Of a DNA stretch of 64,000 nucleotides, positions 34,059 through 42,203 are shown in pieces (the first letter of the stretch is position 1; every line of letters starts with the position of its first letter). Source of the DNA: Aulosira sp. FACHB-615. GTDB lineage: Bacteria > Cyanobacteriota > Cyanobacteriia > Cyanobacteriales > Nostocaceae. A program made the position numbers and the translations under genes. The stretch covers positions 434,001 to 498,000 of the forward strand of contig NZ_JACJSE010000001.1 in the NCBI RefSeq assembly GCF_014698045.1. Direction: 5' to 3'. A model generated the notes under the pieces. That model did not search any database. It was not told the origin of the DNA and saw nothing but the letters and a program-made list of their open reading frames with translations.

Positions 34059-34228
34059 AACTAGGCGGGAGACAATAGTAACAAATTGGTTTGCAGTAAT
34101 GCAAGAATTTGACTAACAGCAATTGCAAAACTAAAAGTCAGCAAATTAAATATTTGGGTTTGAGATGTGGATGCTGATGACCTAGTTACAAATTGTTGTA
34201 ATTATTCAACCGTCACACAAAACTTTAC

Positions 34229-34276
34229 CCGACTGTTGTGAGCTAAAAACCAAGTCTCAGCAGCAGTCGGTTTTTT
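34229..34276 (+). terminator. Rho-independent terminator after the RRM gene
   Basis: CCCGACTGTTGTGAG pairs with CTCAGCAGCAGTCGG across a short A-rich loop, followed by TTTTTT. Confidence 0.8.
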
Positions 34277-34590
34277 ACGGTTCAGGTAAGTCTGGGAGTG
34301 ATATTACTAACGTTGGTAGCTAGAGAAAACTTGGCGTAACGTAGTTTAACATGACTGAGCCGCTTTAAGTAAATTTACCTTGTTTAGTCTTGGTCGGGGC
34401 AAGCACTTCAACTGCCAACGAGACTTTTCTACCTTGAGACATTCACCCAAAATTGAGCCATTTCTTTAGTTTGTCTAAAGCCAAGTCAAGGTTATCAAAT
34501 TACCTTTCTAAGATAGAAGCAGCAGCTATGAGTTGCTACCCATGACTTTACCCACCCAACTATTAACCAGTCGCTAGGGAGAATGCCAAA
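34277..34590. other. Upstream region of the fbp operon
   Basis: About 310 bp that must contain the operon promoter. The G-rich/AGGGAGA ribosome-binding site before fbp is clear (AGGGAGAATGCCAAA). No NtcA or DIF motif is firmly visible. Confidence 0.4.
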
Positions 34591-35640
34591 ATGGCTAAAG
34601 CGCCAGAATCTCTAGAGTTGCCAGTCAACGATCATACAGATAAAAGCTTAGATCGTGATTGTACAACCTTATCTCGTCATGTTCTTCAGCAACTGCAAAG
34701 CTTTTCTCCTGATGCCCAGGATTTAAGTGCATTGATGAATCGCATTGCCCTTGCGGGTAAGTTAATTGCCCGTCACCTCAGCCGTGCAGGTTTAATGGAA
34801 GGCGTTCTGGGATTTACCGGGGATGTGAATGTCCAAGGTGAATCTGTGAAAAAAATGGATGTTTACGCCAACGATGTGTTTATCTCGGTGTTTAAGCAAA
34901 GTGGCTTAGTTTGTCGCCTAGCTTCCGAGGAAATGGACGACCCCTATTACATCCCAGAAAACTGCCCTGTCGGTCGTTATACCTTGTTGTATGACCCAAT
35001 AGATGGTTCTTCTAACACAGATACTAACCTCAGCTTGGGTTCCATTTTTGCGATTCGCCAACAAGAAGGAGACGACGCTGATGGTTTAGCCACCGATTTA
35101 CTGACCAATGGACGCAAGCAAATTGCTGCTGGCTACATACTATATGGGCCAAGCACTATGCTGGTTTATAGTATAGGTAGAGGGGTGCATTCATTTACTC
35201 TCGATCCCAGCCTGGGAGAGTTTATCCTCACCGAAGAAAATATTCGCATTCCTGATAATGGCTCTGTTTACAGTGTGAATGAAGGAAATTTTTGGCAGTG
35301 GGAAGAGTCAATTAGAGAATATGTCCGCTATGTTCATCGGACAGAGGGTTACTCGGCTCGCTATAGTGGCGCGATGGTAAGTGATATCCATCGAATCTTA
35401 GTTCAAGGTGGTGTATTTCTCTACCCAGGTACAATTCAAAAACCAGAAGGCAAATTACGCTTACTGTATGAATCGGCACCTCTGGCTTTTTTGATTGAGC
35501 AAGCAGGTGGTCGTGCCACTACGGGATTAGTAGACATTCTAGACGTAGTGCCGAAAAAATTACACCAACGCACACCTCTAATTATTGGTAGTAAAGAGTC
35601 GGTAGCAAAAGTGGAGTCTTTTATTCAAAACGGTCACTAG
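34591..35640 (+). CDS. fbp: Class I fructose-1,6-bisphosphatase
   Basis: 349 residues, normal for class I FBPase. Metal and substrate motifs are SEEMDDPYYIP (catalytic Glu), LLYDPIDGSSNTDTNLSLG (metal-binding DPIDGSSN), and GAMVSDIHRILVQGGVFLYPG. It removes the C1 phosphate of fructose-1,6-bisphosphate and feeds hexose phosphate to the oxidative pentose phosphate cycle. It is the first gene of fbp-tal-zwf-opcA. It is the eukaryote-like FBPase I, not the GlpX/SBPase II type. Confidence 0.95.
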   Translation: MAKAPESLELPVNDHTDKSLDRDCTTLSRHVLQQLQSFSPDAQDLSALMNRIALAGKLIARHLSRAGLMEGVLGFTGDVNVQGESVKKMDVYANDVFISVFKQSGLVCRLASEEMDDPYYIPENCPVGRYTLLYDPIDGSSNTDTNLSLGSIFAIRQQEGDDADGLATDLLTNGRKQIAAGYILYGPSTMLVYSIGRGVHSFTLDPSLGEFILTEENIRIPDNGSVYSVNEGNFWQWEESIREYVRYVHRTEGYSARYSGAMVSDIHRILVQGGVFLYPGTIQKPEGKLRLLYESAPLAFLIEQAGGRATTGLVDILDVVPKKLHQRTPLIIGSKESVAKVESFIQNGH

Positions 35641-35651
35641 TATTAGAAGTT

Positions 35652-35679
35652 AAAAGTCAAAAGTCAAAAGTCAAAAGTA
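35652..35679. repeat. STRR array, 4 heptamers AAAAGTC
   Basis: AAAAGTC x3 then AAAAGTA in the fbp-tal spacer. Confidence 0.75.
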
Positions 35680-35940
35680 AAGTTTATTTACTGATAACTG
35701 TTGACCATTGACCATTCATTTTTAACTGTTTCTTACTGTGAAGTTATTTTTGTCGTGATTTGCTAGTGTCTGCTTGGGGATGAGGAAGAGAAAATCTCGC
35801 TACTAAAAACAGAAGTAGGGATTATTTCAGCTGGTCGATGCGATAAGTGATTGGCAAAGCCAAAATGCAAAAGTCACCATCATTTCGGATGGATTGCCAA
35901 GTTCACTTGGAGACATCATTAAACGGAGGGAACTACAGCG

Positions 35941-37086
35941 ATGGCCACCAATCATCTACAGGAGATTCAAGAATACGGTCAAAGTATCTGGATAGATAAT
36001 TTGACGCGGGACATTATTCAATCAGGGGAATTGAAAAATCTGGTAGCAAATCAAGGAATCTCCGGAATCACCTCAAACCCAGCGATTTTTGAAAAAGCGA
36101 TCGCCAATAACGCAATTTATGATGCGGACATAGAAGCAGGTGTTCGCGCTCAATTACCAACCTATAAAATTTACGAATCTTTAGTTTTTGCAGATATCCG
36201 TAACGCTGCTGATATTCTGCGACCTGTATATGAAGCCTCGAATGGAGTTGATGGTTATGTGAGTATCGAAGTACCACCAACCATTGCTCATGATACCCAA
36301 GCCACCGTTAACGAAGCCCGTCGTTATTTTCAAGAAATTGGCCGGGAAAATATCATGATTAAAATTCCCGGTACAGAATCAGGTTTACCAGCCGTAGAAC
36401 AGGTAATAGCCGACGGGATCAACGTCAATATTACTTTGTTATTTTCTGTACAAAGCTATATCAATACAGCTTGGGCATATATTCGGGGCTTAGAAAAACT
36501 TGTAGCTGAGGATAAAGACATTAGCAAAATTGCTTCTGTTGCCAGCTTTTTCCTCAGTCGCATTGATAGTAACATTGACGCAAAAATCGATGCAAAATTG
36601 CACCGTGGCGTTGATGATATTAACCAAGAAGCCAAACTCAGCGCCGTAAAAGGCAAAGTAGCGATCGCTAATGCCAAGATAGCTTATCAAGAATACAAAA
36701 AAATTATTGAAAGCGATCGCTGGCAAGCCCTTGCAGCCAAAGGAGCTAAAGTACAACGGTTACTTTGGGCTAGTACCAGCACCAAAGACCCGCACTACAG
36801 CGACGTGATGTATGTTGATGAGTTAATTGGCCGCGATACCGTTAACACCTTACCACCCTCGACAATAGCAGCTTGTGTTGACCACTGCGATGTAGGCGAT
36901 CGCTTGGAAACCAAACTTAAAGAAGCTTATCAACTCATCGAAAGCTTGAAAGATCCAGACATCAACATCGATATCAATACCGTAATGGATGAACTGTTAG
37001 TTGAAGGTATTGATAAATTCGTTCAACCTTTCCAGTCCTTGATGAACTCTTTAGAAAACAAAGTCAAGCTATTGTCACCTGTGTAG
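35941..37086 (+). CDS. tal: Transaldolase
   Basis: 381 residues. Family signatures are SGITSNPAIFEKAI (about 41-54), VSIEVPPTIAHDT, IMIKIPGTESGLPAVEQ with the Schiff-base Lys, and NVNITLLFSVQSYI. It is the long transaldolase form seen in cyanobacteria and actinobacteria. It transfers a dihydroxyacetone unit from sedoheptulose-7-P to glyceraldehyde-3-P. Spacing to fbp is 300 bp and to zwf 104 bp, each holding STRRs, so the operon may also have an internal promoter here. Ribosome-binding site GGAGGG lies about 10 nt upstream. Confidence 0.95.
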   Translation: MATNHLQEIQEYGQSIWIDNLTRDIIQSGELKNLVANQGISGITSNPAIFEKAIANNAIYDADIEAGVRAQLPTYKIYESLVFADIRNAADILRPVYEASNGVDGYVSIEVPPTIAHDTQATVNEARRYFQEIGRENIMIKIPGTESGLPAVEQVIADGINVNITLLFSVQSYINTAWAYIRGLEKLVAEDKDISKIASVASFFLSRIDSNIDAKIDAKLHRGVDDINQEAKLSAVKGKVAIANAKIAYQEYKKIIESDRWQALAAKGAKVQRLLWASTSTKDPHYSDVMYVDELIGRDTVNTLPPSTIAACVDHCDVGDRLETKLKEAYQLIESLKDPDINIDINTVMDELLVEGIDKFVQPFQSLMNSLENKVKLLSPV

Positions 37087-37087
37087 G

Positions 37088-37151
37088 AAGTCTGAAGTAG
37101 GAAGTTTGAAGTCTGAAATTTCATACTTCATAATTCATACTTCAGACTTCA
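37088..37151. repeat. STRR-type fold-back in the tal-zwf spacer
   Basis: Units GAAGTCTGAAGTA / GAAGTTTGAAGTCTGAA on the left are complementary to TACTTCAGACTTC on the right. A hairpin of this kind within the operon may influence mRNA stability. Confidence 0.65.
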
Positions 37152-37190
37152 TCCCATTCCAAATCTCAACTCCAAGATCGAAAAATTGTT

Positions 37191-38720
37191 ATGGTCAGTC
37201 TGCTAGAAAATCCCTTGCGCGTTGGCCTACAACAGCAAGGGATGCCCGAACCCCAAATTATAGTTATCTTTGGCGCTTCTGGTGATCTTACCTGGCGCAA
37301 ACTAGTTCCAGCATTATACAAACTCCGGCGGGAACGGCGAGTGCCACCAGAAATCACTATTGTTGGTGTAGCCCGTCGGGAATGGAGCCACGAATACTTC
37401 CGTGAACAAATGCGTAAAGGCATGGAAGAAGCACACGGTGGTGTTGAACTAGAAGAACTTTGGCAAGACTTTTCTCAGGGTTTGTTCTATTGTCCTGGTG
37501 ATATAGATAACCCAGAAAGTTACCAAAAACTTAAAACCTTATTAAACGAATTAGACGAGAAACGCGGCACACGCGGGAATCGGATGTTCTACCTCTCCGT
37601 TGCTCCCAACTTCTTCCCCGAAGCCATCAAGCAACTAGGAGAAGGTGGAATGCTGGATAATCCAGAGAAACACCGCCTCGTAATTGAAAAACCCTTTGGT
37701 CGAGACTTGGCTTCTGCCCAGAGCCTCAACGTGATTGTGCAGAAGTATTGTAAAGAAAATCAAGTCTATCGCATTGACCACTACTTAGGTAAAGAAACCG
37801 TTCAAAACTTGCTCGTGTTCCGCTTTGCCAATGCGATTTTTGAACCACTGTGGAACCGTCAATTTGTTGACCACGTACAAATTACCGTTGCTGAAACCGT
37901 AGGTGTAGAAGACCGGGCTGGTTACTATGAAAAAGCCGGCGCACTCCGCGATATGTTGCAAAACCACTTAATGCAACTGTATTGCTTAACAGCAATGGAA
38001 GCACCCAACTCAATGGATGCTAACAGTATTCGGACAGAAAAAGTTAAAGTACTCCAAGCTACCCGTCTAGCCGATATCCACAACTTGTCCCGTTCTGCCA
38101 TCCGTGGTCAATACAGCGCCGGTTGGATGAAAGGACAGCCAGTACCAGGGTATCACCAAGAACCAGGAGTTGACCCCAACTCTGGTACACCCACTTATGT
38201 AGCCATGAAATTCATGGTGGATAACTGGCGTTGGCAAGGTGTACCCTTCTACCTGCGGACTGGCAAAAGAATGCCGAAAAAAGTCAGCGAAATTTCCATC
38301 CATTTCCGTGAAGTGCCTTCACGGATGTTCCAGTCCGCCGCCCAACAAAGAAACGCCAACGTCCTGGCAATGCGGATTCAACCCAACGAAGGCATTTCCT
38401 TGCGTTTTGATGTGAAAATGCCAGGAGCAGAATTCCGCACTCGTTCCGTAGATATGGACTTTAGCTACGGTTCCTTTGGGATTTCCGGCACTTCCGATGC
38501 CTACGATCGCCTCTTCTTAGATTGTATGATGGGCGACCAAACATTATTCACCAGGGCGGATGAAGTGGAAGCAGCTTGGCAAATAGTTACTCCTGCCCTT
38601 TCCGTTTGGGATGCGCCCTCAGACCCAGCCACCATTCCTAAGTACGAAGCAGGTACCTGGGAACCCGCAGAAGCCGAATTTTTGATTAACCAAGACGGCC
38701 GTCGCTGGCGCAGACTGTAA
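37191..38720 (+). CDS. zwf: Glucose-6-phosphate 1-dehydrogenase
   Basis: 509 residues. NADP site IFGASGDLTWRKL (about 27-39), active-site RIDHYLGKE (about 196-204), and EKPFGRDL. It oxidises glucose-6-P to 6-phosphogluconolactone, giving NADPH; this is the main reductant source in heterocysts and in the dark. In cyanobacteria its redox state and oligomerisation depend on OpcA, encoded next. No truncation or odd residue seen. Confidence 0.96.
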   Translation: MVSLLENPLRVGLQQQGMPEPQIIVIFGASGDLTWRKLVPALYKLRRERRVPPEITIVGVARREWSHEYFREQMRKGMEEAHGGVELEELWQDFSQGLFYCPGDIDNPESYQKLKTLLNELDEKRGTRGNRMFYLSVAPNFFPEAIKQLGEGGMLDNPEKHRLVIEKPFGRDLASAQSLNVIVQKYCKENQVYRIDHYLGKETVQNLLVFRFANAIFEPLWNRQFVDHVQITVAETVGVEDRAGYYEKAGALRDMLQNHLMQLYCLTAMEAPNSMDANSIRTEKVKVLQATRLADIHNLSRSAIRGQYSAGWMKGQPVPGYHQEPGVDPNSGTPTYVAMKFMVDNWRWQGVPFYLRTGKRMPKKVSEISIHFREVPSRMFQSAAQQRNANVLAMRIQPNEGISLRFDVKMPGAEFRTRSVDMDFSYGSFGISGTSDAYDRLFLDCMMGDQTLFTRADEVEAAWQIVTPALSVWDAPSDPATIPKYEAGTWEPAEAEFLINQDGRRWRRL

Positions 38721-38721
38721 A

Positions 38722-38749
38722 ATTTTAGATTTTAGATTTTAGATTTTAG
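38722..38749. repeat. STRR array, 4 heptamers ATTTTAG
   Basis: Four perfect units right after the zwf stop. Confidence 0.8.
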
Positions 38750-38850
38750 ATTAGGGACTAAATAAATAGCGAATAGGTAATAGATAAAAGTAAAAACCAT
38801 TTCTTGCTAATTCTGTTTAGTAGTTCTTAATCAAAAATCTTAAATCGTCA

Positions 38851-38878
38851 ATCCAAAATCCAAAATCCAAAATCCAAA
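38851..38878. repeat. STRR array, 4 heptamers ATCCAAA
   Basis: Four units immediately upstream of the opcA start; the sequence covers the place where a ribosome-binding site would be expected. Confidence 0.8.
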
Positions 38879-38884
38879 ATTACT

Positions 38885-40255
38885 ATGACCCAAGCTCCTA
38901 CCATTTTTTCACTCCAAGCCCCCAAAGACATTTCGCTCAACGAAATCGAAGCGGAATTGAATCAAATTTGGCAAAGTTACGGCATCACCGGTGAAGATGG
39001 CGCACTACCCGCAGCCACTCGTGCCACAACTTTTACCTTAGTGGTTTACGAACCCGAAGAAACCCAATATCTGTTGGCATCTCTGGGATTTTATAACGGC
39101 CCCATTGATGGGATTTTAGGGCCACAAACTGACATCGCCCTGCGGTTAGCGCAACAAAAATATGAACTGCCCGAAACCGGCACCACTACACCAGAAACTT
39201 TAGCCAAACTACGGGAAGAATACAGCAAACGTCAAGGTAATGGAATCGTTACAGACAATGGTAACGGTTCTTATAACGTCAGTGTCACCAGCCCCAGAAT
39301 TGCTGATGAAATTGCTTTGCGTAACCCCTGCCGGATCATTGCCCTCTGCCCGATCGCCGGCGAAGATGAAGGTGTAAAAGCTCAAGTTTCGGCTTACTGC
39401 CCAATTCAAAAGCAATCTTCCAGCACTTTGGTTTGTTGCGAATACATCACCCTCTCCGGTACCACCTCAGCTTTAGAAAGAATTGGTGGGATGATTCCCG
39501 CATTACTCATCGGTGGTTTACCCAAGTTTTTGTGGTGGAAAGCTACTCCCGACCCCAACAACCCCTTATTTAAGCGACTAGCCGCAGTTTGCAACAACGT
39601 TATAGTTGATTCCTGCAACTTTAACGAGCCAGAACATGACTTACTCAGCTTACAAGAATTGGTTGAAACCAACGTACCTTTAGCTGACCTGAACTGGCGA
39701 CGGATCTCAGCATGGCAAGAGTTAACAGCAGAAGCCTACGACCCACCCCACCGTCGTGCCGCATTAAAAGATATTGACCGCGTAATGCTGGATTATGAAA
39801 AAGGCAACTCTGCCCAAGCACTATTGTTTTTGGGTTGGCTGGCTAGTCGTCTAGAATGGATGCCAATTTCCTGCCAAAAACAACGCGATGACTATGATAT
39901 TCTGCGGATTCGCTTTGTCGCACAAGACCAAAAACAAATAGAAGCCGAATTAGCCGGAGTTCCCGTTGCTGATGTAGGCGAAATTCCCGGAGACTTAATT
40001 GCATTACGTCTCAGTTCCACCAATCCCAAAGCCGACTGTAGCACCTTAATTTGTACAGAAACCGGCGGTTGTATGCGGATGGAAACCCACGGCGGCGCTC
40101 AAACTTCTGGTTTAGTCCAACAAGTTAGCTCACTTTCCGAACAAAAAGCCGAAGTACTGCTGAGTCAGCAAGTACAACGCTGGGGACGTGAGAACCTGTT
40201 TGAAGATAGCTTAGGAGTGATCTCCCAAATCCTGAAATTAGCAGTGAAGAATTAA
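38885..40255 (+). CDS. opcA: Glucose-6-phosphate dehydrogenase assembly/allosteric protein OpcA
   Basis: 456 residues. OpcA domain from about 130 to 450 (IALCPIAGEDEGVKAQVSAY, PALLIGGLPKFLWWKATPDP, VIVDSCNFNEPEHDL, ICTETGGCMRMETHGGA). Residues about 55-115 (YLLASLGFYNGPIDGILGPQ...) look like a peptidoglycan-binding-type (PGBD) repeat inserted near the N-terminus. OpcA activates Zwf, giving high affinity for glucose-6-P. Last gene of the operon, 164 bp after zwf; a terminator follows at 40316-40347. Confidence 0.93.
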   Translation: MTQAPTIFSLQAPKDISLNEIEAELNQIWQSYGITGEDGALPAATRATTFTLVVYEPEETQYLLASLGFYNGPIDGILGPQTDIALRLAQQKYELPETGTTTPETLAKLREEYSKRQGNGIVTDNGNGSYNVSVTSPRIADEIALRNPCRIIALCPIAGEDEGVKAQVSAYCPIQKQSSSTLVCCEYITLSGTTSALERIGGMIPALLIGGLPKFLWWKATPDPNNPLFKRLAAVCNNVIVDSCNFNEPEHDLLSLQELVETNVPLADLNWRRISAWQELTAEAYDPPHRRAALKDIDRVMLDYEKGNSAQALLFLGWLASRLEWMPISCQKQRDDYDILRIRFVAQDQKQIEAELAGVPVADVGEIPGDLIALRLSSTNPKADCSTLICTETGGCMRMETHGGAQTSGLVQQVSSLSEQKAEVLLSQQVQRWGRENLFEDSLGVISQILKLAVKN

Positions 40256-40315
40256 GTCATCCTGAAAATAAGGAAGATTTCAGTAGTTTTCATCTCAGCT
40301 TGTGCCAATTAAGTT

Positions 40316-40347
40316 AACCCCGGTTTTTTCACAAAATCGGGGTTTTT
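40316..40347 (+). terminator. Operon terminator after opcA
   Basis: AACCCCG and CGGGGTT with inner TTTT/AAAA pairs, followed by TTTTTG. Confidence 0.8.
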
Positions 40348-40753
40348 GAATTTCATCTGGTTGAGATTAATTCTAAAAACCACTGCGCTCAGATAGAATT
40401 TTTCATTGAAATAAATTCTACAAATCTAGCCTTGCTCTCCTCTGAATTTTACTGCGAATAAATAAAAAATACCGATTATTGCTAATTTACATAAGATATT
40501 GTCTGCAAAAAAATATGAGTAATTTCTTTCACTTTTGATTGTGGCTTTAGTCAATTGAGGCTGGGTTTAGGGGTGAAAACGTATGGGGCTTCGCCGTGAG
40601 CGTCAGCTGAACGGTGTAAGGACTTTGAATGAGTACACCCATTAACCCATGTTACCAACCTTGATAAAACCTGGCAACTTGCTTTACCAGAATTTGACCA
40701 CCGTAAATACTGGTGTTAAAAATGATGAATTATTTTTGGTGCATTTTGCCATT
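40348..40753. other. Intergenic with a degenerate repeat
   Basis: Contains GGGTTTAGGGGTGAAAACGT ... GTGTAAGGACTTTGAATGAG ... ACACCCATTAACCCA around 40563-40650, a degenerate member of the STRR/MITE class. The upstream extension of the next frame runs through this, so its long start is rejected. Confidence 0.4.
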
Positions 40754-41329
40754 ATGACTAAGGTTCAAAGATTAGCACACAAGATGTTGCAGTGCCAGGA
40801 AGAGTCAGTGAGGTTTTCTGTAACACTCTTACCTACAGACCACTCCCGCCTAGAGAAACTAGCGCAATTGATGGGATACACAAAAAGCGCCTTTTGCAGT
40901 GAACTGATTGCGGCGGCGTTGGATGATATGGAAGAGGTAATTGATACTCCTGACTCTCACATTGATAAATTTCTCCCCTCGGCTGAAGAATATGCTGAAG
41001 CTTTTACCACTATTGAAGCCAGCCTTACACCGGGACATCGAGCGATGTTGGTGGCTCATTATCATTTTCCTAACCGGACTACGACAACTTCGGAATTAGC
41101 CAAAGCAGCTAGTTATGACCATTACGGGGCTGTGAATTTGCAATATGCTAGGCTTGGCTATTTGCTGGCAAAACATTTAAATTGTGTGTTGCCGACTCAC
41201 TCTGATGGTTCGCCATTTCCGACTGCTATTTTAGTTGAGTGGAGTTTTGAGGATGTTTGGTACTGCACATTGCATCCACAAGTGGCTGAAGCATTAGAAA
41301 TTGTGGGTTTAGTAGGTTGGCAAAGATAA
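40754..41329 (+). CDS. RHH-type protein with a C-terminal domain of unknown function
   Basis: 191 residues from ATG at 40754 (MTKVQRLAHKMLQCQEE). Residues 18-58 (VRFSVTLLPTDHSRLEKLAQ then LMGYTKSAFCSELIAAALDD) fit a ribbon-helix-helix DNA-binding motif. The remainder (SLTPGHRAMLVAHYHFPNRT, TSELAKAASYDHYGAVNLQYAR) resembles a small module often found upstream of HNH nuclease domains, but no nuclease motif is present here. It converges with the sRNA array and may or may not be related to it. Function unknown. Confidence 0.6.
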   Translation: MTKVQRLAHKMLQCQEESVRFSVTLLPTDHSRLEKLAQLMGYTKSAFCSELIAAALDDMEEVIDTPDSHIDKFLPSAEEYAEAFTTIEASLTPGHRAMLVAHYHFPNRTTTTSELAKAASYDHYGAVNLQYARLGYLLAKHLNCVLPTHSDGSPFPTAILVEWSFEDVWYCTLHPQVAEALEIVGLVGWQR

Positions 41330-41469
41330 ATCTGCTTGATTTGTGAGAATTTGAATATTTACTATTATTTTTGCTTGGTAAATAACTGAGGAGTGTTATC
41401 ACAAATCAAATATGTTTTTATCTCTGCACCTTGGAAATCGCACTCGCAGCAATGATGTTTGCAATCAAT
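41330..41469. other. Spacer before the sRNA array
   Basis: 140 bp without recognised features. It receives the end of the minus-strand sRNA array and of the convergent plus-strand gene. Confidence 0.3.
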
Positions 41470-41528
41470 AAAAAAATCCCCCAGTGGTGGCAGCCTCTGG
41501 GGGAATTAGTTATCAGGGTGCATCTACC
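41470..41528 (-). ncRNA. Tandem sRNA array, unit 1 (last in transcription direction)
   Basis: Predicted about 59-nt RNA starting GGTAGATGCACCCTGATAAC and ending in a hairpin (CCCCCAG...CTGGGGG, 41478-41503 on the plus strand) with a 7-U tail (41470-41476). A TCCGG motif lies about 30 nt upstream. Its terminator stem differs from that of units 2-4 in sequence but not in shape. Confidence 0.7.
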
Positions 41529-41592
41529 AATTAATTGTTCTGTTGACGGCTGGCTCTAACCGGATAAAACTTTTCTGATTCTGGAATTACGC

Positions 41593-41654
41593 AAAAAAAA
41601 TCCCCCAGTTGGTGAAAACCAGCTAGGGGAATTAGTTATCAGGGTGCATCTACC
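41593..41654 (-). ncRNA. Tandem sRNA array, unit 2
   Basis: About 62 nt. The terminator stem is near-perfect, 12 bp, with one C-A mismatch and a U-rich (TTTC) loop on the RNA strand: CCCCTAGCTGGT / ACCAACTGGGG, followed by U8. The unit repeats every 126 bp with units 1, 3 and 4. Confidence 0.75.
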
Positions 41655-41718
41655 AATTAATTGTTCTATTGACGGCTGGCTCTAACCGGATAAAACTTTT
41701 CTGATTCTGGAATTATGC

Positions 41719-41780
41719 AAAAAAAATCCCCCAGTTGGTGAAAACCAGCTAGGGGAATTAGTTATCAGGGTGCATCTACC
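41719..41780 (-). ncRNA. Tandem sRNA array, unit 3
   Basis: Nearly identical to unit 2, with the same terminator, U-tail and TCCGG motif (plus-strand CCGGATAA at 41812) upstream. Confidence 0.75.
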
Positions 41781-41844
41781 AATTAATTGTTCTATTGACG
41801 ACTGGCTCTAACCGGATAAAACTTTTCTGATTCTGGAATTACGC

Positions 41845-41906
41845 AAAAAAAATCCCCCAGTTGGTGAAAACCAGCTAGGGGAGTTAGTTATCAGGGTGCA
41901 TCTACC
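41845..41906 (-). ncRNA. Tandem sRNA array, unit 4
   Basis: Nearly identical to units 2 and 3; one base change in the 3' part (GAGTTAGTTATC in place of GAATTAGTTATC on the plus strand). Confidence 0.75.
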
Positions 41907-41952
41907 AATTAATTGTTCTATTGACGGCTGGCTCTAACCGGATAAAATTTCC

Positions 41953-42011
41953 AAAAAAACCCCCAGCCATGTTAAATAGCCAGGGGAGTTGAAGATCAAG
42001 GTGCATCTACC
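41953..42011 (-). ncRNA. Tandem sRNA array, unit 5 (first in transcription direction)
   Basis: The most diverged unit: 105 bp from unit 4 instead of 126. It keeps GGTAGATGCACC at the 5' end, a hairpin (CCCC...GGGG, 41960-41986) and a 7-U tail (41953-41959). The upstream motif is a perfect TCCGGA (42042-42047), identical to the DIF-type -35 motif of heterocyst promoters. Conservation of the start and the terminator despite divergence elsewhere supports a functional RNA. Confidence 0.72.
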
Positions 42012-42041
42012 AATAAACTGTTCTCGGTAGATACTAATTAA

Positions 42042-42047
42042 TCCGGA
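42042..42047 (-). promoter_or_regulatory. DIF-type -35 motif TCCGGA of sRNA unit 5
   Basis: TCCGGA begins 36 nt upstream of the predicted RNA start GGTAGATGC, the -35 position. Units 1-4 have TCCGGT at the same distance. DIF-type promoters in Anabaena are activated in differentiating cells under HetR control; the -10 elements here are poor. Confidence 0.5.
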
Positions 42048-42203
42048 TAAAGTTATGACTCTTAGTTAGTAGTAGAACTTAACAGGTGATAACAAGGCTA
42101 AAGAGATTGTTTCACAAGGGATAGAGCCTGAAAACACGTTGAAAAAATTCCTTACTAAAACTACAATTGATCGGCGAATTAGCTATTTATACATAGCTTC
42201 TTG

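Noticed and set aside
41470..42047. CRISPR array or plain structural repeat
   Set aside because: The 126-bp repeats have no unique spacers and each contains a promoter motif and a terminator.
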